Source: Euclidia mi
Lineage: Eukaryota > Arthropoda > Insecta > Lepidoptera > Erebidae
Reading direction: 5' to 3'
NCBI GenBank assembly: GCA_944739405.2
Contig: OX123193.2
Span: 6,332,331-6,396,330, forward strand
DNA length: 64,000 nt
This document shows positions 34,346 through 47,034 of this stretch, piece by piece. Under the pieces are notes generated by a model. That model was given only the letters and a program-made list of their open reading frames with translations. It was not told where the DNA came from and made no database searches. Every line of letters begins with the position of its first letter. Positions within the stretch are counted from its first letter, which is position 1. The position numbers and the translations under genes were made by a program.

Positions 34346-34609
34346 GTACGTCGTTGGTTGAAATTCAATTGGACAACAGTTCATGTGATCCACAAATGGT
34401 TTTTTGGAACCAAGAAGCGAAAAAAGGAAAAAATGAGGTATATATAAGTACCATTCCTAAATCATCATCAGTATCGTCCCAGCGTTATCACAGTATATAT
34501 CCAAGACTTTTTTCTTGTAGCGCAGTGTCCACTTATTTGTCTTTCCAGATTTGACAGAATATTAGCTTTCCCAAAGAGCGTCTGCCATCTGACCTCCGCA
34601 ACCCTTATG

Positions 34610-35648
34610 GATAGATAACTAATCATCGCCCAATTTCACTTCTGGGTAGCATTTCAAAGTTGCTTGAGCGTATCATAAACAAAAGGCTCGTGGCTTTTTT
34701 AACCAACAATAACGTAATTAACGACCGTCAATTCGGATTCAGGCAGGGGAGATCTTGTGAGGATGCTGTTACTCTTCTCACTAATATCGTAGCCTCTCAT
34801 CTAGATAAAGGGTCTAAATGTATCGGTGTTTTCTTAGATCTCGCCAAGGCGTTCGATTCCATATCAATTTCTATTCTACTGAAGGAATTGGAAGCCTATG
34901 GTATCAGAGCTTTGAGTTGGTTCGCAGATTATTTGTCGGGACGTTATCAGTGTGTTAAGCTTTCCAACGCAACTAGTAGCCTAAAACCTGTGACCTATGG
35001 CGTTCCACAGGGAAGCATTCTGGGGCCCACTCTGTTTCTGCTTTACATAAACGATATCACCTCCCTTCCAATACAAAACTTGGAAATCCTATGTTATGCA
35101 GATGACACGGCTTTTATCTTCCATAACAGCTCTTGGCTTGGTGTCTGTCAAAATGTAGAAAAGAGCATGGCGACAATATCCAGCTGGTTGCATCACAACA
35201 TATTATCCCTCAATACGTCAAAAACAAAGTTCTTGTGCTTCCACAAGACGGCTGCTTCCGCACCTCTCACTTTAACTGCCTTGAAGATTCACTCAATGAA
35301 CTGTAATTTCGAAGTGCTAGGCGATACCTGTGATTGCAAAATAATCAGTTGGGTAGAATCTCTCAAGTATCTTGGTGTAGTTTTAGACGAGAAGCTCACA
35401 TTCAAGGAACATGTGGCTGAAATGTGTGGGAGGGTGAGAAAGGTTATATACGTGATGAAGAACTTACGTGATGCAATCAATGGTAAAATTCTAAGAATGG
35501 TGTATATGGCTCTCTGTCAGTCCCTTACTAATTACTGTATCTTAGCATGGGGCGGTTCACCTACATCGTTCATCCTACCTCTTGAAAGAGTCCAGAGAGG
35601 AGTATCAAAAACAGCTTTAACGGTTTTAACCTGCCGAAACTATTAAGA
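34610..35648 (+). pseudogene. LINE reverse transcriptase, 5'-truncated, in Calx intron
   Basis: The frame can be read from about 34616 (NHRPISLLGSISKLLERIIN) to the stop at 35646. It holds most of an RT domain: QFGFRQGRSCEDAV, VFLDLAKAFDSI (first Asp), YGVPQGSILGPTLFLLYIND and CYADDTAFIF (YADD box), then SLKYLGVVLDEKLTFKEH. It lacks the endonuclease and the C-terminal part beyond ERVQRGVSK, where a shift or deletion ends it. Clade is CR1/Jockey-group by eye. It is in the same orientation as Calx and is not part of its mRNA. Confidence 0.9.
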
Positions 35649-35974
35649 TATCGAATACAATAATTATATGCATTGTTACAATAAAATTAAACCGTTTAAA
35701 TACAATCTACAACTAAGAAACGTGAAGGTTGCGAAAAATTTCGTGAAGCTTACGAAAAATGTTGTAAACTTTTCGGACGCCACTTACGGCGTCGCCAAAT
35801 CTATTGGATTGTTTTGACGGGATCTATGGTATACGCCGAGTTTGTGATGTTTAAATAATTACAAATAAATATAGATGTTTATCTACATGCTTTTGATACT
35901 TTACTACGTTTTTTGTAGGACATGAAACTACCCCAGGTTTTAGAACTACATAGTGTACTCGTATTTTCATGATA

Positions 35975-36090
35975 CATACATACATAGACTCACGCCTGTT
36001 TCACCGAAGGGGTAGGCAGACGCATATTAAATGCCCACTTTTCGCCAGTGTTTTGATCCCACGTGCGAGCCTATTGCCGCTTATGGGGAT
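35975..36090 (-). repeat. Retroelement tail related to family A
   Basis: On the minus strand it ends taccccttcggtgaaacagg, cgtgagtctatgtatgtatg. This is the LINE tail seen near 19980, so it is a truncated LINE or SINE end. Confidence 0.6.
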
Positions 36091-36140
36091 ATTTTGTTTG
36101 CATTTTCATGATAGTTAATGTTAATTAAATGATAAAAAAT

Positions 36141-36402
36141 CTGCCTCCGTGGTCCAGTGGATAGCATATGTGACTGCTGATCGGAGTTCGAGAGTTCGAT
36201 TCCCGGATCGGGCAAAAGTGTTACCTACTGGGTATTTCCGAATACTCAGTACCAGCCCGGCGTCTGGTGATGTACCTTGTAACGGCAAGAGGCTCGCCCC
36301 GTATTACGTGGGACCTAAAAAATCATGGCGAAATGTGGGTGTAATATTTACCCCTTGCCTAACCCTTCGGGGATACAGGCGTGAGACTATAAAAAAATAA
36401 AA
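36141..36402 (+). mobile_element. tRNA-derived SINE, family A (most complete)
   Basis: Head ctgcctccgtggtccagtgg with an A-box, B-box gagttcgattcccgg, a body shared with 1027, 51032 and 61988, tail cccttcggggatacaggcgt and an A-rich end. The 5' head is complete, unlike the copy at 51032. Confidence 0.9.
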
Positions 36403-36567
36403 AAAGGCATATGCCATTGTACAGGATATTCTTCGTACTAAAATTGTTACTACCAGCACCACCTTCAATTCCATTGCAGAAAAAAGATATGCACTTAAAT
36501 AGATTTTGTAGAAAATACAATTGTTAGTCATAAAACTTATAGTAACAATATATTCCTACTTTAAAAT

Positions 36568-36800
36568 CAGTGGCGTAGCTAGCTTGGGTAGCACCCGGGG
36601 CGAAGTTGGCGGTCGACCTTTTTCTTTTTTTTTAGTCGATAGCTAACAATTACGGTCTGTAGTACTGACCTGACACCCCCTATCCCTTCCTACCATTATT
36701 TTAAACAGTGGCTGTTTAAAATAATGGTAAACAATAGACACGCTTGCGCCCGTGTGATTTACAACACTCTCCTTCCCTCTCACACCTCTCGGACGCCTGC
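36568..36800. repeat. DNA-transposon-like end and a short perfect hairpin
   Basis: The sequence cagtggcgtagctagcttgg followed by cacccggggcgaag resembles common DNA-transposon termini; no matching inverted end was found. At 36691-36729 is a perfect palindrome with 18-bp arms and a 3-nt loop (taccattattttaaacag on the left). Confidence 0.45.
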
Positions 36801-37174
36801 CCGGGCGCCCGTCTGCTCTCAGTCAGTCGACTTGTGATTCTCACGGTGTTATCTGTGTGTCCTAAAAACAAGACAGGTTAGACAGAACAGAACAGTTTAA
36901 ATATTTTATTTATTTATTTTGTTTGGTTTACCAACGATTGTTTACACGGTTATATGCTATTGATACATGTACCAAAATAAAGACAGAAGTGTAACAATCA
37001 CTTATAGGTAAACACCACTTGCCAATATAATTTATAATTATTTCGTTCCGGCCAATTTTACGAACATTCTATCAATAAATCCAATTACACACGAAATAAT
37101 TAATTTGTGGTCACACACGGTATTCTCCATGACATCAAAGTGGCATTACGGTTTATAATTACAGTGTCCATAAA

Positions 37175-38100
37175 GGCGCTGATACACCTGAGAATTCACT
37201 TGTAACAGAACAGCGAGCATTCTCGGTTTACTATTTTGTCGAATCGAACATTTTCACGATCATTCTAACGAACACTCTAAATTCAAATAGTCCGTAGAAT
37301 ATAAAAAAATATATAGAAATCGCACTACAACAGCAGTTGTACCCAATATGTTTACTTCAGTTTCACTTATGAATTATTTCAAGAGTAGGAGTAAGATACT
37401 TAAACAAATGAGGTTTCTAAATAATTAAATGCAGATTTTAATTTGAACAGGTTCAATTAATCACTCACGTATCTGTTCCTGGGTTCAAATTTATTTATCG
37501 ATATCGAGAGTTTATCAACATTCTATTGAAATTATCCTTGTCCGTGTGGTGACGGATTAAGAATACGGGTTGTCAACACCCCATATCATCCTACGGGTGT
37601 CGTAAGAGCCGACAGAGGAAGCATAGTATGCATAGAACAGCACTGTAAGAGAAGGAAAACTTGATACAAACCCTATACCAACCCGTTTGGCCAGCGTGGT
37701 ATAGTAGGCCAATTCCTCCTTTCAAAGGAGAGGCCTAGTCCAGCAGTGGACTATTCAAGGCTGATGATGTATGTATTGAAATTAATTCTGAGTAAACCAA
37801 ATCTAAGGATCTATTGTAAATATTATCGATATTTATTCTGAGTATGGCCATCACTAGTCAAGTTAAAGTTAGTGCCAAACTACGAAAATTCTTCACTTGA
37901 TTAAAATCATAAGTCAAAGTGAAGTACATATATTGGCTTTAACCGCCATTATAGCGCGAATGAAAACATATGTATTATCTATATTCTAAGGCTCGCCCGA
38001 ATGTTCGTGAGAAAGCTCACTGAGATGAAAACACACTCATTTGTTTTGTAACATTCGCGAGAATGCTCATTACAGGTGAATGCTCAAGTGTATCAGCGCC
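37175..38100. mobile_element. Inverted-repeat DNA element, non-autonomous
   Basis: Ends GGCGCTGATACACCTGAG (left) and, inverted, GGCGCTGATACACTTGAG (right), with similarity continuing about 35 bp (attcac-tgtaa). It is flanked by ATAAA on both sides (37170-37174 and 38101-38105), a likely 5-bp target duplication. There is no coding capacity. A retroelement tail copy (37539-37785) sits inside. Superfamily unknown. Confidence 0.8.
37539..37785 (+). repeat. Retroelement tail nested in the inverted-repeat element
   Basis: gtggtgacggattaagaata, tacgggtgtcgtaagag, ataccaacccgtttggccag, ccagcagtggactattcaag, then gatgatgtatgtatt. It is the uninterrupted version of the repeat at 835-1380. Confidence 0.65.
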
Positions 38101-38204
38101 ATAAAATGACTATCCATAGTAATATTTATGTAACAGGTCTATGTCGCATAACTATCTAAAAATATACCTAAAATATCTTATATTTCCCTCGACGTTTCGG
38201 CATG

Positions 38205-38300
38205 GGTTACCAGTAGGGTTTGCAAAGTCTCGACATTTACAAAGGCCCGGGACAGTCCGAGGCTTTGAAAATGTCGAGACTGCAAACCCTCGTTACCAGC
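38205..38300. repeat. Inverted repeat just before a Calx exon
   Basis: Arms of about 40 nt (left gggtttgcaaagtctcgaca, right tgtcgagactgcaaaccctc) pair with a few mismatches around a loop of about 15 nt. It lies 83 bp upstream of the Calx exon at 38383. It looks like the palindromic end of a small repeat. Confidence 0.8.
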
Positions 38301-38382
38301 CGTGGTCACGAAATGACTCCTAAGTCAGTCATCACACGACACAGACTCATACGCTTCTCTAAAATGACCGGCTTTTCTCCAG

Positions 38383-38554
38383 ATACGTTCGCGAGTAAAG
38401 TAGCGGCTATCCAGGACAAGTACGCGGACGCATCCGTGGGCAACGTGACCGGGTCAAACGCAGTCAACGTGTTCTTGGGCATCGGCGTCGCGTGAACCCT
38501 CGCCGCCATCGTCCACTGGCACAGAGGCGAAAGGTTCCTCATCGACCCTGGAAA
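38383..38554 (+). CDS. Calx: Calx exon with in-frame TGA
   Basis: The exon lies between ttctccag and gtaagt, phase 1 to phase 2, and joins both neighbours in frame. It reads (D)[36 protein letters not shown], stop, [19 protein letters not shown]. The [16 protein letters not shown] block is the alpha-2 repeat core of NCX exchangers. The TGA (38493-38495) stands where NCX proteins have Trp, one base from TGG. Translation would end before the last transmembrane segments and give a non-functional exchanger. The stop is 59 nt before the exon end, near the limit for nonsense-mediated decay. The rest of the exon is intact. An assembly error, a rare null allele or mRNA recoding are all possible. Confidence 0.93.
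38493..38495 (+). other. Calx: In-frame TGA at a conserved Trp codon of Calx
   Basis: The codons gtc gcg tga acc ctc are in the exon frame fixed by both splice junctions. The residues on each side (GIGVA before, T-AAI-HW after) are conserved NCX sequence. Confidence 0.93.
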
Positions 38555-40939
38555 GTAAGTTAATAAACTGACTTATCTCATTTACGTTACCAACCTTAAC
38601 CTAAACCTAGCAGAAACTCATGCGTAATTGCTGTATTGGTAACGTTATCTGGTTTAAAATTTCTGTTGCAATGACAAGAGACATAGGCCAATCACTTGCC
38701 TTTACTACTTTTGAAAGAAACTTTTCTCTTAGGGTTTGCAACTTGTAGTGAAGGCTGATTCCGGCAATGGCATGTAATCAACAACTAAGATTAGCCGCTC
38801 AAGTCATTATATAACACATTTGCCACCTTTTTTTATCCAAAAATAAATTTTACCTGTAACTCCGAGAAAACTGCACCGGCCTATTGATAGAATTGAAATG
38901 GCAATCATATCTAGAAGGTTATAAGTACTTTGATGCATTTGATTTGAGTAGAAAACATTAGTCATTAGTCTTTAAGGCGACTGTTGTCGCAACTGGAACG
39001 GAACTTAATACAGAATACAGATCAAAGTATCGTGTAACACTCAAAGATTTACTTATAATATCAGGATCACTTACTATTAACCCACAGGCCAACAGTTTAA
39101 AACCATTGATGTTGCATTGAATTTGAAGAAGACAACGTCTTTCCCGAATGAGATGGATGTGGCCCGTAAAGAATGCGGGTTAGAAAACCTGGCAAATCTT
39201 AAACCAACCGAAAATAAATTCTCGTAATGTCCTGTGAGAAATAACCTTTTCATTTTCTTTCCTCTCGATGTCTTCGAGTTTTATTAGAAAGTCAATATAT
39301 CGCGTCCTAGTGATTTCATAAAATTGGTTGAAAATCTAAAATGTCATGTCATAAATATTTGACATCAGAAATTGTTAATATCTTTTATTCGCCATAATAC
39401 TTATTAAGCTATTTCACTTAAATATAGTTATAGGTTCTCAGCATAGATTTAATGTGTGGAGTGTGCCACTCACTACTCTTACTTTGTTGCTTTTGCCACG
39501 AAAATGGTGTAGGTACCAAAACATTTCGAAGAACTGTATTGTTTTCTAAGCTAAACAAAAACGTAACTGTTCTATTTGACCAAGTTTGTTCTGAGAATTT
39601 CAGCCAGACATAAACAATGATCCAGATTGTTTATGTTATCCATTATTTTAAAATATAACATACTGCTCTTTGAGCAACATATCTCTCACTGGAAAATCCA
39701 TTATACTTATTAATGTGGAACGAGTTGGAAGCGGTGCCACCAAATTCTTACTTTGCATATTCAATTTCAATTACTTGAGATTGGTTGAATTATTATCTTT
39801 GTTACTACATGAATAAGACACAATTTCCAATGCCCAAGTGGCCCGAGTTAGTGCTTCATTTCATAAGGCTTAATTACAAACCGCAAAGCCAGAGAGTCGA
39901 TTTTCGACCACTGACCACAAATTACTATTGAATTTACGATCCCTGCCTCTTTTGAGCTAAATCGTGTTCAAACTGTTCTTCTAATGTACCTAACCAACTT
40001 TGTTAGTGGCAATTGATTGTTATGTAACATCGCCAAAGTTTCTTAGTAATATTTTAACAATGACTTTATTGCTGGATTCACTGAACTAAAGTATCATTTT
40101 TATAATAAATGTAAAAACGTTTCATTTCCATCGGGTGCATCTTTCAGTCTCGCAAGAAATAAATAAATTCTTGGAAAAAAAATTGGCTTGTCTTCAATTT
40201 TGTTTACTTCTATACTGATTTAGGAACTACATCAGAAAAAACACAAATAAAAATACGTCTCATTAATTAAAAAGAGTAGTTACAACTTCTACAAAAAAAT
40301 AACAAATATAACTCCGCACGAGGTCAGCTTCGATTATATGAATTTTATATCTGAGGGTTCATAACGGGATAAAAGCCCTCTGGCCTGTAGATATTTAGTC
40401 AAACGAAAACAAGCACTCTATTAAATTATATTCAATATTTTCGATTTGGTTTGCAAAGCTAGCTTTTAAGGCTAATTGGTTTAATCAATTTCAAATACAG
40501 AATCATTTCGGCCCGAGTAATATTTTTGCCAATTTACTCTGAATTTCCTAGAAAATTAAATTTAAATAATTAATCAGATGAAATTATTTTTGTACCATGG
40601 TAAACAACCTTCTCTGTACCTACCTTTGGTTTTGCATGATACAAAAATAATTTAGGTGCAATAATTGAATGTCAATGACTCTGCAAAACCCGTGTAAGTA
40701 TACAGGGTGTCAGAAGACCCATCACCAAGTCGAAGTCAACTTGTATATTACTTGGTTACGGAACGATCACTACTAATCTCGAAAAAATCAACACTGTCCA
40801 TAAATATATTATTATTCATTAGAATTTCCACGGTATCTACTTTAACAATATTCTTCGGCGTACAGAATTGTCAAAATTGCAGCCCATAAATCAAAAAACA
40901 TATTTTTTATTGTTCTCTAATTTCTTTTTCTCTTCACAG

Positions 40940-41144
40940 CCTCGCCTTCAGCGTGACGATGTATTGCTCCGAAGCAGCATTAGCAGTTCTGGTCCTTGTG
41001 CTACGAAGACGAAAAAGCATCGGCGGTGAACTTGGAGGTCCCCGAAGAATCAAAATCGTCACATCCATGTTTTTCTTCTCTCTCTGGCTCATTTACCTCA
41101 CAATGTCCAGTTTAGAAGCCTATGACGTCATCACTGGCTTCTAA
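40940..41144 (+). CDS. Calx: Calx terminal coding exon
   Basis: The acceptor is ttctcttcacag; the split codon with the previous exon gives Asn (AA|C). It reads LAFSVTMYCSEAALAVLVLV, LRRRKSIGGELGGPRRIKIV, TSMFFFSLWLIYLTMSSLEA, YDVITGF and TAA at 41142-41144. It holds the last two hydrophobic transmembrane segments. The RRR--GGELGGPR linker and the S-LEAY--I-GF end are the NCX C-terminus. It is fully intact, unlike the previous exon. Confidence 0.97.
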
Positions 41145-41950
41145 ATATCCAAATTCTGGTAATATAGTTGAGCTAAGTGCTTGTTAGTCAAGTCGATCTA
41201 TCTGTTTACTAGTAGCAGAGTTTGCATCATTCGTTCTTGAGATTGTTTAGGGACAGAATGTTGGAAACAGCTGCTCCCTTAGAAGAGGTTTTATGGTCTG
41301 ATCGACAACGTAGTCTAAATATGTACTGGAAGCGTATTCGGATGGTCGTGTCAGCAGCTGATGATACCATGGCAAGTAATATTTAAGTAGTTGGGAAAAC
41401 ACTGTAAGTTTATTGAATCTATCCAACAAAATCTTTTCATTCAAATTCTATACCTTTTGATCTTAAATCAATTTATTCAAAATTTTGCTATCATCAGCTG
41501 CGTCTGAATTCACTCTATGATCAATGTGCTCAAATGTACAGGTTTAGACATCGAATGTGCTCCTCTTCCTTCTAGAAATTTCTCTTTCAATTCTCTTATA
41601 CCCTGATAATAATCGTAAAAGGTAGCCTTGGAGGCTGTGGTATGTATAGATTATGAATAGATTTATCATAAAGTACGAATTCTACGCGATATTATATAGT
41701 AAAGTAGAATATGCGCAGATTATTGATACTATTTACTTATCCGCTTATGTATAGGCAACGTTTGTTCGGTAAGTAAAAAAACTACGTTGACCTGCATTTA
41801 TGGTGCATGCAAAGCAGGAAAACTGGAAGAGACATAATCTTGTATGAAAAAGAAGAAACAAAAAAAAGACATTCAGTAACATTTGTTGAATATAACTATA
41901 AGTAAGAGAAGTAGATATAATAGACTTAATAATAAAATACTAACTGCTAA
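41145..41950 (+). other. Probable Calx 3' UTR
   Basis: AT-rich sequence after the Calx stop without other features. The first convincing AATAAA is at 41931-41936, which would give a 3' UTR of about 0.8 kb. Longer forms cannot be excluded. Confidence 0.45.
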
Positions 41951-44900
41951 AAGTAAAATATTAAATTCTAAACAAACCAATCCATTAATTTTAAAAGTGA
42001 AGACAAACTACTAACGACACATCCCAGAGTTTTCGAATGGTCAACGCCAACGAAACCCAACTAAAATGGAAAAACTAAACGTCCAAGCTTTAGACAGACA
42101 AAGTAGAAAAAGGGTAATGGATTTCGAAACAACTATGCTAACTATGTTTGTGTGGTTTGAGATAGAATGTTCAATTCGAAATGCGTTAAAACGAGATAGC
42201 GATAGGAGGTTTTAATTCAGATGCGATAATTATGTTAGGCTTATTAAAGTAATGATTAAAAACTTCAAAATCAGATTAACATCAAGTATATAGATTAACA
42301 TCATACGTATATGGTAACATTTTTAAAATACGTTGCTTTATATTTACTTTTGTTTATTATTACATGTTTGGATTCAAATTTCCATTCGGTCTTCCCTGCA
42401 AATCGTCTTTTCGAACCGTTATTTCCTACGACGTAATAAAGTCAAGAATGCTTGTTGTCTATACATATGCGGATATAAAGTTCTATAATAACATCATAGA
42501 AGATATTTTCATTATAAAAGAAACGCCAGGCATCGCTCAGGTGTTTATTAACGATGTTAATTTAAAAGGTGACGAAAACATTTTCATATTATGAGCCAAC
42601 ATCTTGGTATATTACAGCGTGTTTTTATACATGTTTTGCTATTGCCACCGAAGCGAACTTTTACGATAATACAAAGGAGATTGCAAAAGACGATATCATT
42701 ATAGCCATTTGCAATTTTATGTCGTTGTAGTCGTCGCGTTCTATTAGTCTAGATGCAAATGTACATACATTACCGACAAATGAAAATTGTCTTAGAATAT
42801 TTATGTTTTTATGTTGCCGCTAGAGAAATATTGTGTTAAATTGTATTCAATTTAAGTCATAGTTTTAGTTTTCAATTCAATGACAGTGTTCAAAGTTTAT
42901 ATTAGAATTTGACTTTACTGTGATTTTATATGATCTACCTAGCAGAAGCAACTGCATGGGAATGTTTGATTTGTAACTGGACTGAAATAACTCTATTTAA
43001 AGTGGCATTATGTAATCCAATGAAATTAAAATCCACCAACCAACTCGACAAAGTCCTCCTAAAGTCCAACTCCACATATTAACGGCGTCAAAGCTAAATA
43101 AACTACTATTAAAACATGAAAAGCCGTATTACAGGGTTGCGAACCAAAATTGTACGGTCGCATAATTGATGTTTACAACTAGGTTGCTATGATAAATGGT
43201 TGATATACATTATCGCTAAAGAGCGCATAAACGGAAATACGGTTATATTTACCTCATTCACAAAATAATATCGAAATGAACAAATTAGGAAATGAAGTTC
43301 AATAATTTATTGAATCACAGTAAAATCAAATTTACATAAATAATGTTATAGATCTAGAGTATAATATATTATGTAAATAACGTCAAACAGATTTATTTAG
43401 CATAGATAACGCTGTAGAGCAAAGTATTTTAGGCGAGGCGAGACGGTGCCTGAACATGTGTCAGTATAATTATGAGTGCTCGAAGAGACATCGATAAATA
43501 TATAGAGCGCCAAATTGGTATAATATGGCATCACTTTTAAAGTTATGCATTTGCACGGACGTTTATTTAAAGTGGTTCTATTTTCATTGAAAAGACATCA
43601 AAACTAGAAAATAATACTCGTTGTGCTAGTAAAGAATTAGTGACATTTTAAATGTAAACCATACAACAATTTTAAAACAATGTCTGAATTAATAAAACGT
43701 GTAAACATTGGTGCAATTAAAAATATATAGGAAGCACCATACGAAATTAATCGAATAGTTTAAGTACTGCCATAATTATAAGCATCGATATTTATTTTTA
43801 GATGGCTTGTGTTATAAATAATATCGCTATATTTAGAAAATGTATCTAGAGATAGGTTAGCTATTTTCAAATACCCTTTATTTTCTTTTCTCACTAGCTT
43901 TCAAGCTTTTATTCCTTATTAAAGTAACTTATATCGATTCGATACACGCAATTGAAATTGGGTCAGCCGCATAAACTAAATGACTTTTTGAAAGTATCCT
44001 TGAAATACGCAATGCGCAAAGCTGATGCTGGTATTTGCCTTTTCAAGTAATCCAGCTGCATTTGTGGTTCAAATACACAGTATCCACGACACCAAATAGT
44101 AGAGGATATAATTTTGTTTGTACTTGATTTTGTCCAAAGTTTAATTAATGGAAGTTGGCAATTTAATGAAAATACGATACAAAATGGTTAAAACGATTAT
44201 TTTTCCAAAGACACAGGCTGTAAAATATTAGTTCTTTTTACATTAGTTATTTTACGTATCAATCGATATAAGTAATATGTTATCTAGTCCGAGAATTAAG
44301 CTTTAATACTTTTCACATCTATATATAGCTCGTTCGACCTATAATAACAATTTCTGCCTGACTTTGGACCAATGTTATCTTCTCTTTATCATCTCTTTTT
44401 GAATTTATTTTACGTAGACTATTTCTACGCTTTCAGTAGATTTTCTAAAAATGTTCACTGTAACTCTTTTAAAACCTTTCGTATCGTTGCTTGTAGCTTA
44501 TACTATTTCATCCAATTTATGTATTTTGCTTTTATCATTATATTTTCACTCTTTAAAATCTAGACTCTTCAAATTTATTCCAGAAATTTCCCCAGCAGGT
44601 TTCATACAATCTATATTATTATATATATTTAAATCCTCAAGTAAAAATCCCTTTTCTTTACATCTATAAACGAATGAACAAATTATCGCGAAGGATAATG
44701 TCTTAAGCTATATTTAAATGGATACTAGTCTTTCTACATGAATATTCGACTGTAAAGTTCTATTATTGTTTCGTCGATAGTACTGAGAATTTTTTGGCTG
44801 CCATGAGGGCTGTGCCATCAGACAATTTCCATTTAAACGGTTCTTGTCATAAGAGATTAAATGAGGTTATGGACTAGATTAGGTAAGGTCTCACCTTTTG

Positions 44901-47034
44901 CTTGAAATGTATGGCAGACATTACATTGAACTTGTTGGTTGAATAAGCTGTCAGAAAAACTTCTTCGTCGAGCATAACATATTCGATGCATTATTATTAT
45001 ATAACTAGAATTTGTGTCGATATTTTAAATGAAAGAGGTTTTGCATGCGTCAAATAATTATCTTTAATATTCAGTCATATCTGTATCTGTATTAACGTAA
45101 GTGGACCCCAGGTTGAAACTGGGATAACGCTAGGAGGATAAAGAAATATAAAAAATACGCCGAAAAATTAGATTTCCAAACTATCCAATTACAGCACCAG
45201 AGTTCACTTTGTAATGAAGTTACAACATGTTTATCTTCCAATCAAAGTTTCTTATTACTTCGATATTTGCCACAAATTGGGTCGAAAAACTTCCACCTTT
45301 GATTTTACGTACCTACTTAGTAAAGCAAAGTTTAATTTTAGTCACATCTTATTGACCTTACTTGAGACTTGATGAATATTCATAAGATACTTTGAAAGTC
45401 TGATATGAGGTCATGTAAGGCTTAATTATGGGCCCTATTGAAAAGTAATGAGAAGAGAATGGAAAACTGTTTTAAAATATCGATACAGTTTGGAAAATGT
45501 CTATGGTCATATGTCATCATACGAGTAATCTTCAAAGTATAATAAGATAATGCCTAAACTACGCTAAAAGAGTGTTTTGGGACATTGAAATCCAAATGAG
45601 ATTTATTATAAATCATGTGCAAATATAGAAGTTTATTTTTAAGGGCTAGATATTTCAAGATTCATATGCAATTTATCGAGACATTCGAAGATTTAAAATA
45701 CGTGTTGTAGATGATCAGAACAGTACTATCGACGAATAATTTCACATTTCTATCTAAATGTCGTTCGTGTTAGATTCCTCAGATTCTTGTATCGTATTGT
45801 AATATAAGTCATTGTAGTTATGTCGAACTGTTAGTGTACATAATGACGATAGTTTTCATTAGACGCGTATGTTTTATTTCATTGTTACTACGGGCTGCAA
45901 GTGAAATCACAGTATTTGAAAATTGAGTAGTTTGAACTTTGCCTCGTTTATCGTTTTGGTGTTTTCCCTTGCTTTGTTTGTACCTACAATTTGTATATGT
46001 ACTTCAATCTCTAAAACAATGGTATTTTTTTGAAAGATTTCTTCAAATAGGTACCTAATGTTATCCGCAAATCAGTGCACCTTAATACTGTCATAATTAT
46101 GTAATTTCATTAAAGTTTCAATTGATTTATCCATTTTTTAACGAATGAAAAGCTGAAGGCAAACGAATTTCAAAATACCAATGTAATTTATTTTTATAAG
46201 CCGTCCGCTACAGAAGATCGGGTATTTAAATACATTTTATTTTCTTAAATTAAATAAATATCTTCTTATACGAAAATATTTCAAGTACAATAATTATTTT
46301 ATAAATAAAAAATTAGTTTACAGATGTTTAATAATAAGTATATTATTTATTAATTTCAAATGTTATACAAATCTCTAAAGGCTTTATAAAATATATTATA
46401 TTGGTTATGGTATTTTTTTACATTTATTATACAAGATTACATGAAAGTAAATTTAACATAAATTACAATAGGTAGGGTGACTTTAATGTATTTGCGATAC
46501 ACCACGTTTTATCTGATACAAACAATAATGATATTTGTGGTTACAATTTTTTTTCATCAGCCTGTACTATCCCACTGCTGGGCAAAGGCCTCCCTCAAAT
46601 CTTTCCATACTATCTTGTATTTATACTTAAGTTTCAAATTTTCAACAAGGGCTTTTCAAGGGTGTAGGCCAAAAAATATGTATTTATTTCTACGGTTACC
46701 TAATTATTTTACAATATTTCGTATACACAACAAGAAAGGTAATTTCAATACAATTGTAATGTATATACGGAATATCGTATAATTTCAATAAACATGTGTG
46801 AATTTGATCTACGATTAAGTTGACAAAAAATTGCATGTTCATAATTATATCAGTGTTATCCCTGTAATGTTGTTAAAATTATATACATTTATTTTACAAA
46901 AATGTTTTTCAAAAAGTATGAATTATCGTAAAATTTAGGTGCAATGGGATAATATAAACCTCTAACACGCAGTACCTACTTAATTAAGTTCATTACTCAT
47001 TCACTCTCATTATCCTATAATAAAGTATTTATTT
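41951..47034. other. Long AT-rich stretch, almost nothing recognised
   Basis: Open frames (42364-42594, 44372-44669, 46477-46782) lack motifs. Small retroelement scraps: 45100-45145 (taagtggaccccaggttgaa, gggataacgctagg) and 46556-46610 (actatcccactgctgggcaa). Possibly downstream intergenic DNA of Calx or an intron of the next gene. Confidence 0.5.

Noticed and set aside
36141..36215. tRNA gene
   Set aside because: A and B boxes are present, but the head is fused to a repeated body and A-rich tail found in several copies, so it is a SINE and not a functional tRNA gene.
38493..38495. TGA read as selenocysteine
   Set aside because: The family position is Trp, not Cys, and the exchanger is not a selenoprotein; no basis for a SECIS element was seen.
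42364..42594. Small gene downstream of Calx
   Set aside because: The 76-codon frame has no motif, no splice or promoter support, and its composition matches the AT-rich background.
44372..44669. Membrane protein frames
   Set aside because: The Phe/Leu/Ile-rich translation follows from T-rich DNA; the two overlapping frames look equally plausible, which argues for chance.
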